Positions 60,204 to 64,000 of a stretch of DNA of 64,000 nt are shown here, in pieces. The stretch covers positions 4,278,001-4,342,000 of the forward strand of contig NZ_JAMOAO010000001.1 of assembly GCF_030555055.1 (NCBI RefSeq). Direction: 5' to 3'. Source of the DNA: Nocardiopsis sp. YSL2 (GTDB lineage Bacteria > Actinomycetota > Actinomycetes > Streptosporangiales > Streptosporangiaceae). The notes beneath the pieces were generated by a model. It was not told where the DNA came from and did no database searches. It saw nothing but the letters and a program-made list of their open reading frames with translations. Position 1 is the first letter of the stretch. Every line of letters begins with the position of its first letter. Both the position numbers and the translations under genes were made by a program.

Positions 60204-61135
60204 GCGCGCCCGCCGGAGCCGCCGGGACGCTCTCGCCGCGCGCGCTGGCCTGGCGCCGCCGCCGACTGGCCCTGCGCCGCTTCGCCCGCGACTACGCCCG
60301 CCACCGCGCCGGACTGGCCGGCCTGGCGGCGCTGGTGGCCATCACCGCGATCGCCCTGGCCGCGCCCTGGTTCGTCGAGCCCGTGCACCTGACGATCACG
60401 GGTGCGCCGGGCGACCCCTACGAGCCGCCCAGCCGCGCCTTCCCGCTGGGCACCGACAACTTCGGACGCTCCGTGCTGGACCTGGTCGTGTGGGGCGCGC
60501 GCGTCTCGCTCACAGTGGGCTTCCTGGCCACCGCCGTGTCCGTGTCCCTGGGGACCGTGGTCGGTGTGACGGCCGGGCACTTCGGCTCTTCCGGCGGCCT
60601 GCCCGGGCGGATCGTGTCCTCGTCGCTCATGCGCGTCACCGACTGGTTCCTGGTGCTGCCCACCCTGGTCCTGGCCGTCGCCCTGGCGGCGGTGCTGCCC
60701 CGGGGCACGGCCACCATCATCGTGGCCATCGGCCTCACGGTCTGGCCGCCCACCGCCCGTCTGGTCAGGGCCCAGACCCTGGCCGTGGAGGCCAGGCCCT
60801 TCGTCGAACGCGCCCGCGCGCTGGGCGGCGGCCACGCCCACGTGATGGCCTGGCACGTGCTGCCCAACGTGATGCCGGTCGTGCTCGCCCAGACGACCCT
60901 GCTCGTGGCCACGTCCATCATCGCCGAGTCCACCCTGGCGTTCCTGGGTATGGGCGACCCCGCGACGATCTCCTGGGGCGGCGTCCTGGAGGCGGCCCGC
61001 ACAGCCGGGGCGGTCAGCGCGGGTATCTGGTGGTACATGGTGCCGCCTGGGCTGGCGATCGCCGTCGTGGCGCTGTCCTTCACGCTGTGCGGCCGTGCGC
61101 TGGAAGCCGTCCTCGACCCGCGGGAGGCACGTTGA
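60200..61135 (+). CDS. ABC transporter permease, DppC/OppC type
   Basis: 311 residues from GTG at 60200. Typical of DppC: RHRAGLAGLAALVAITAIALAAPW as the first helix, FPLGTDNFGRSVLDLVVWGARVSLTVGF, SSLMRVTDWFLVLPTLVLAVALAAVLP, the coupling loop VEARPFVERARALGGGHAHVMAWHVLPNVMPVVLAQ, and STLAFLGMGDPATISWGGVLEAARTAG. The second pore subunit. Overlaps both neighbours by 4 bp. Confidence 0.94.
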   Translation: MSAPAGAAGTLSPRALAWRRRRLALRRFARDYARHRAGLAGLAALVAITAIALAAPWFVEPVHLTITGAPGDPYEPPSRAFPLGTDNFGRSVLDLVVWGARVSLTVGFLATAVSVSLGTVVGVTAGHFGSSGGLPGRIVSSSLMRVTDWFLVLPTLVLAVALAAVLPRGTATIIVAIGLTVWPPTARLVRAQTLAVEARPFVERARALGGGHAHVMAWHVLPNVMPVVLAQTTLLVATSIIAESTLAFLGMGDPATISWGGVLEAARTAGAVSAGIWWYMVPPGLAIAVVALSFTLCGRALEAVLDPREAR

Positions 61136-62283
61136 CCGCCCTGCTCGACGTCCGCGACCTGCACGTCACCTACCGCTCCGGCGCCGGCGCGGTCCCCGCC
61201 GTCCGGGGCGTGGACGCGGCCCTGGGCGCAGGGGAGGTCCTGGGCCTGGCGGGGGAGTCGGGCAGCGGCAAGTCCACGGTCGCCCTGGCACTGCTGCGCC
61301 TGCTGCCCGCCGGTACGGGGATCACCGGCCGGATCCTCCTGGAGGGAGAGGACGTCCTGGACATGCGCTGGGGGCGGCTGCGGGCGGTGCGGTGGGCGGG
61401 CGCCTCCCTGGTCTTCCAGGGCGCCATGCACGCGCTCAACCCGGTTCGGCGGATCGGGGACCAGATCGCCGAGCCCATGCTGCTGCACCGCACCGTGCCG
61501 AACGCACGTGTGCCCGGGCGCGTGGCCGAGCTCATGGACCAGGTGGGCCTGCCGCCCTCGCGCGCCCGCGACCACCCCCACCAGCTCTCGGGAGGCCAGC
61601 GCCAGCGGGTGATGATCGCCATGGCACTGGCGTGCGAACCGCGTCTGGTCGTCGCCGACGAGGCCACCACCGCTCTCGACGTGATGATTCAGGCGCAGAT
61701 CCTGGCCCTGCTGCGCGGACTCATCGCCGACCACGGCATCGGGATGCTCATGATCAGCCACGACCTGTCCGTCCTCGCCGACACCTGTGACCGGGTCGCG
61801 GTCATGTACGGGGGCCGGGTCGTGGAGCGCGGGCCCGCCCGCGAGGTCGTCCACGCGCCGGTCCACCCCTACGCCGCTGCGCTCGGTTCCGCCTTCCCGA
61901 AGATCGGCGATCCCGCCTCGCGCCTGGCACCGCGCGGGCTCCCGGGCGATCCGCCGGACCCGTCGCAGCCGACGCGCGGCTGTGTCTTCCGTCCGCGCTG
62001 CGCGGTGGCCGAGGCGGTGTGCGCCACCGTCGACCCGCCGCTGTGGCCGGTGGACCCCGACACCGAGGGGCACGCCGACCGGCACGCGGCGTGCGTACAC
62101 GTCGGCCCGGCCCGTCGCCCGCCATCGCCCCCGGGCCGCGCGGCGGAGGGGGCGGGGCTACCACCCTCAACGGACGCCTCCGGCGCGGGTTCTTCGGCCC
62201 GTCGCCCGCCATCGCCCCCGGGCCGCGCGGCGGAGGGGGCGGGCCACGACCCTCGACCGACTCCTCCGGAGCAGACCCCGTGA
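61132..62283 (+). CDS. ABC transporter ATPase, DppD/OppD type, with a repeat-encoded C-terminal tail
   Basis: 383 residues from TTG at 61132. Walker A GESGSGKSTVALALL, Q-loop VFQGAMHALNP, signature LSGGQRQRVMIAMALA, Walker B LVVADEATTALDV and H-loop MISHDLS are intact, followed by the oligopeptide-transporter C-terminal domain with its four cysteines (CVFRPRCAVAEAVC). From about residue 327 the natural protein ends and two tandem copies of the 76 bp repeat encode the tail (RRPPSPPGRAAEGAG twice, once with [10 protein letters not shown]). The usual family end lies near there, so ATPase activity should be kept. The stop overlaps the possible GTG start of the next gene. Confidence 0.93.
   Translation: MTALLDVRDLHVTYRSGAGAVPAVRGVDAALGAGEVLGLAGESGSGKSTVALALLRLLPAGTGITGRILLEGEDVLDMRWGRLRAVRWAGASLVFQGAMHALNPVRRIGDQIAEPMLLHRTVPNARVPGRVAELMDQVGLPPSRARDHPHQLSGGQRQRVMIAMALACEPRLVVADEATTALDVMIQAQILALLRGLIADHGIGMLMISHDLSVLADTCDRVAVMYGGRVVERGPAREVVHAPVHPYAAALGSAFPKIGDPASRLAPRGLPGDPPDPSQPTRGCVFRPRCAVAEAVCATVDPPLWPVDPDTEGHADRHAACVHVGPARRPPSPPGRAAEGAGLPPSTDASGAGSSARRPPSPPGRAAEGAGHDPRPTPPEQTP
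62111..62186 (+). repeat. Intragenic repeat, tandem copy 1 in the ABC ATPase gene
   Basis: 76 bp, the best-conserved copy: CCCGTCGCCCGCCATCGCCC at the left, CGCGCGGCGGAGGGGGCGGG in the middle and CTCAACGGACGCCTCCGGCG at the right. In frame it gives [26 protein letters not shown] in segments. Confidence 0.85.
62198..62272 (+). repeat. Intragenic repeat, tandem copy 2 in the ABC ATPase gene
   Basis: 75 bp starting 87 bp (29 codons) after copy 1, identical to it over the first 50 or so bp. A one-base deletion near its middle (GGGCCACGACCCTCG) then shifts the frame, so its second half is read as HDPRPTPPEQTP, after which the gene stops. Confidence 0.85.
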
Positions 62284-63416
62284 CCTCCACCGCCTCAGGA
62301 GACGGCCCGTTGAGCACCACAGACGCACCTGCCACCGCCGCGTCCGCTCCGGCCGGAGCGGACGGAGCGGCCGTGCCCGTGCTCAGCGCCCAGCGCGTGG
62401 AGGTCGCCTTCTCCTCCGGGACCGGGCTCAACCGCGGCTCGGGCACGGCACGGGCCGTCGACGGCGTGGACCTGGACGTGGGAGCCGGGGAGATCGTCGC
62501 CCTCGTGGGGGAGTCGGGCTGCGGCAAGACCACGCTCGCCCGGCTCCTGATGGGCCTGGAGCGCCCGACGGCCGGGCGCGTGCTCTTCGAGGGGGTGCCA
62601 CTGCGCTACCGCTCGCGCGACCTGCGCGCCTACCGTCGACGGGTGCAGCTGGTCCAGCAGGACCCCACCGGTTCACTCAACCCCCGCCGCACCGTCTACG
62701 AGTCCGTGGCCGAGGGACTGCGCGTACACGAGGGCACCACGGCCGACGAGACCGACCGGGTGGGGCGGGCACTGTCGCGGGCCGGCCTGCGCCCGCCTGA
62801 GCGGTTCCTGTCCGCCTACCCGCACGAGCTGTCCGGCGGCCAGCGCCAGCGCGTGGTGATCGCGGGCGCGCTCGTCCTGGAGCCCGAGGTCCTGGTGGCC
62901 GACGAACCCGTCGCCTCCCTGGACGCGTCGGTGCGCGGAGAGATCCTGCGCCTGCTGCTCGACCTGCGCGCCGACCTGGGGCTGTCGGCCCTGATCGCCA
63001 CGCACGACCTGGGCCTGGCCTGGAACATCGCCGACCGGGTCGCCGTGATGTACCTGGGCCGGGTCGTGGAGACCGGCCCCGTGGAGGAGGTCCTGGCCGC
63101 ACCCGCCCACCCCTACACGCGCGCCCTGCTGTCGGTCCTGCCGGACTCGGGGAAGGTGCCCGTGGTCCTGTCGGGGGAGCCGCCCGACCCCAAGCACGTG
63201 CCGCGGGGCTGCCGGTTCCACCCGCGCTGTCCGGTCCTGGCGTCGGGGGAGGCGGAGCGGGCGGGCGTCGCCGACCGCTGCCGCACCCAGGACCCCGGCG
63301 TGCTGGAGGAGGGGCCCGGGCCGGACGCGTCCGGGCTCCGTGCGGCCTGCCACTGGGCGGCGGCGGGTGCCGGTGGCCGGATCCGGCCACCGGACCGCGC
63401 GGACCGGAAGCAATAG
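62280..63416 (+). CDS. ABC transporter ATPase, DppF/OppF type
   Basis: 378 residues if started at GTG 62280, which overlaps the previous stop (GTGA). TTG at 62310, with AGGAG 8 nt upstream, is an equally good start and would give 368. Walker A GESGCGKTTLARLLMG, Q-loop LVQQDPTGSLNPRRTV, signature LSGGQRQRVVIAGALV, Walker B VLVADEPVASLDAS and H-loop IATHDLGL are all present, with a C-terminal cysteine cluster (GCRFHPRCPVLASGEAERAGVADRC). The partner of the DppD-type ATPase; the two power uptake or, less likely, export of peptides. Confidence 0.93.
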   Translation: MTSTASGDGPLSTTDAPATAASAPAGADGAAVPVLSAQRVEVAFSSGTGLNRGSGTARAVDGVDLDVGAGEIVALVGESGCGKTTLARLLMGLERPTAGRVLFEGVPLRYRSRDLRAYRRRVQLVQQDPTGSLNPRRTVYESVAEGLRVHEGTTADETDRVGRALSRAGLRPPERFLSAYPHELSGGQRQRVVIAGALVLEPEVLVADEPVASLDASVRGEILRLLLDLRADLGLSALIATHDLGLAWNIADRVAVMYLGRVVETGPVEEVLAAPAHPYTRALLSVLPDSGKVPVVLSGEPPDPKHVPRGCRFHPRCPVLASGEAERAGVADRCRTQDPGVLEEGPGPDASGLRAACHWAAAGAGGRIRPPDRADRKQ

Positions 63417-63440
63417 CCGCGGGGGCCTGTTGCCGCGAGC

Positions 63441-64000
63441 ATGTCGATCGAACGAGACGCACTCGCACCCCTGCCCGGACGGATCGTCACCGAACGCGAC
63501 TTCTGGCGCGGCGGTGACCTGGACCTGGACGCCTACCTCGACCGCGTGGGCCTGCGCGGCGCGGACCTGCCACCGACCCTGGACACCCTGAGGGCCGTGC
63601 ACCGCGCGCACCTGGCGCACATCCCCTTCGAGAACCTCCAGCTCGTGCTGGACCGGCCGGTCCTGCTGGACGTCCCCGCGCTCACCGACAAGATGGTGCA
63701 CCGGCGCCGGGGCGGCTACTGCTACGAACAGAACCTGCTCCTGGCCGCCGTCCTGGACCGTCTCGGGTTCGTGTTCACCGCACTGGCGGCCCGTGTCGTG
63801 ATCGGCGCCGAAGGGCATCCGCGGCCCTCGACCCACGCCGTGCTCCTGGTGGAACTGGACGGGCGGAGATGGATGGCCGACGTCGGTTTCGGTGGCGGCG
63901 GCCTGCTGGAACCCTTCCCCCTCGCGGACGGACACCAGGAGGAGCGGGGCGGCTGGGGGCTGCGTCTGGACCGGGTCGACGACGTGGGTCCGGACGAGTG
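63441..64000 (+). CDS. Arylamine N-acetyltransferase (3' end cut off)
   Basis: 186 residues seen from ATG at 63441. The catalytic triad of NAT enzymes is visible: C94 in RRRGGYCYEQNLLLAAVL, H131 in RPSTHAVLLVEL, and D146 in MADVGFGGGGL. HLAHIPFENLQLVL is the characteristic segment after the N-terminal helices. It moves an acetyl or other acyl group from CoA to arylamines, hydrazines or, in biosynthetic relatives, amide-forming acceptors of ansamycins. The gene lies 24 bp after the peptide transporter operon and may be co-transcribed. The C-terminal third lies beyond the window. Confidence 0.92.
   Translation, partial: MSIERDALAPLPGRIVTERDFWRGGDLDLDAYLDRVGLRGADLPPTLDTLRAVHRAHLAHIPFENLQLVLDRPVLLDVPALTDKMVHRRRGGYCYEQNLLLAAVLDRLGFVFTALAARVVIGAEGHPRPSTHAVLLVELDGRRWMADVGFGGGGLLEPFPLADGHQEERGGWGLRLDRVDDVGPDE

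Overview
This 64 kb window is a very GC-rich chromosomal segment of a filamentous actinomycete. Third codon positions are almost all G or C, start codons are often GTG or TTG, and genes in operons commonly overlap by 4 bp. A DasR-type operator, an SbcCD pair, GT4 mannosyltransferase-like enzymes, DUF368 and DUF6457 proteins and a proline/glutamate/alanine-rich secreted protein fit the same picture. A Nocardiopsis-like member of the Nocardiopsaceae is my best guess, by recollection of family style only. No tRNA, rRNA, CRISPR array, phage or plasmid functions were seen. Two MITE-like repeats and a small intragenic repeat family are the only mobile-type DNA recognised.

Layout. 0-8 kb: gamma-glutamyltransferase (cut by the window edge), a secreted low-complexity protein, a secreted glycerophosphodiester phosphodiesterase behind a possible PHO box, a PLP-dependent DSD1-like amino acid lyase, and a GH20 N-acetylhexosaminidase with a DasR site. 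8-15 kb: DMT transporter plus GT4, a small coiled-coil protein, a LysR regulator divergent from an aminotransferase, a cluster of hairpins, a MITE and a second GT4. 15-22 kb: DUF6457 protein, alanine/glycine:cation symporter, ThiD, a second MITE, a DUF368 undecaprenyl-phosphate-transporter-like protein and an acyl-CoA synthetase. 21-31 kb: ornithine aminotransferase, SGNH hydrolase, bioF divergent from bioA-bioD, a MocR regulator with its divergent neighbour, and superoxide dismutase.

31-42 kb is a surface-glycan-type locus: a membrane acyltransferase with an SGNH domain, a membrane-anchored methyltransferase, and a tandemly duplicated two-gene glycosyltransferase cassette. In the second cassette the partner glycosyltransferase has lost its nucleotide-sugar motifs. 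42-51 kb: MaoC hydratase, an enolase-superfamily MenC-like protein and a dihydroorotase/allantoinase-like protein that both lack catalytic residues, a TetR regulator, alanine dehydrogenase, a CopD-CtaG fusion and a small membrane protein. 51-57 kb: sbcD-sbcC, an O-methyltransferase and a DUF457-type membrane protein. 57-64 kb: a five-gene oligopeptide-type ABC transporter operon followed by an arylamine N-acetyltransferase that runs off the end.

The most unusual signals are: (1) a repeat of about 76 bp found in frame inside bioA, as a tandem pair forming the C-terminus of an ABC ATPase, and as a shortened intergenic copy; (2) two related MITE-like elements, each sitting on a CTAG that supplies the stop codon of a minus-strand gene; (3) three apparent pseudoenzymes (glycosyltransferase, MenC-like, amidohydrolase) between 40 and 48 kb.
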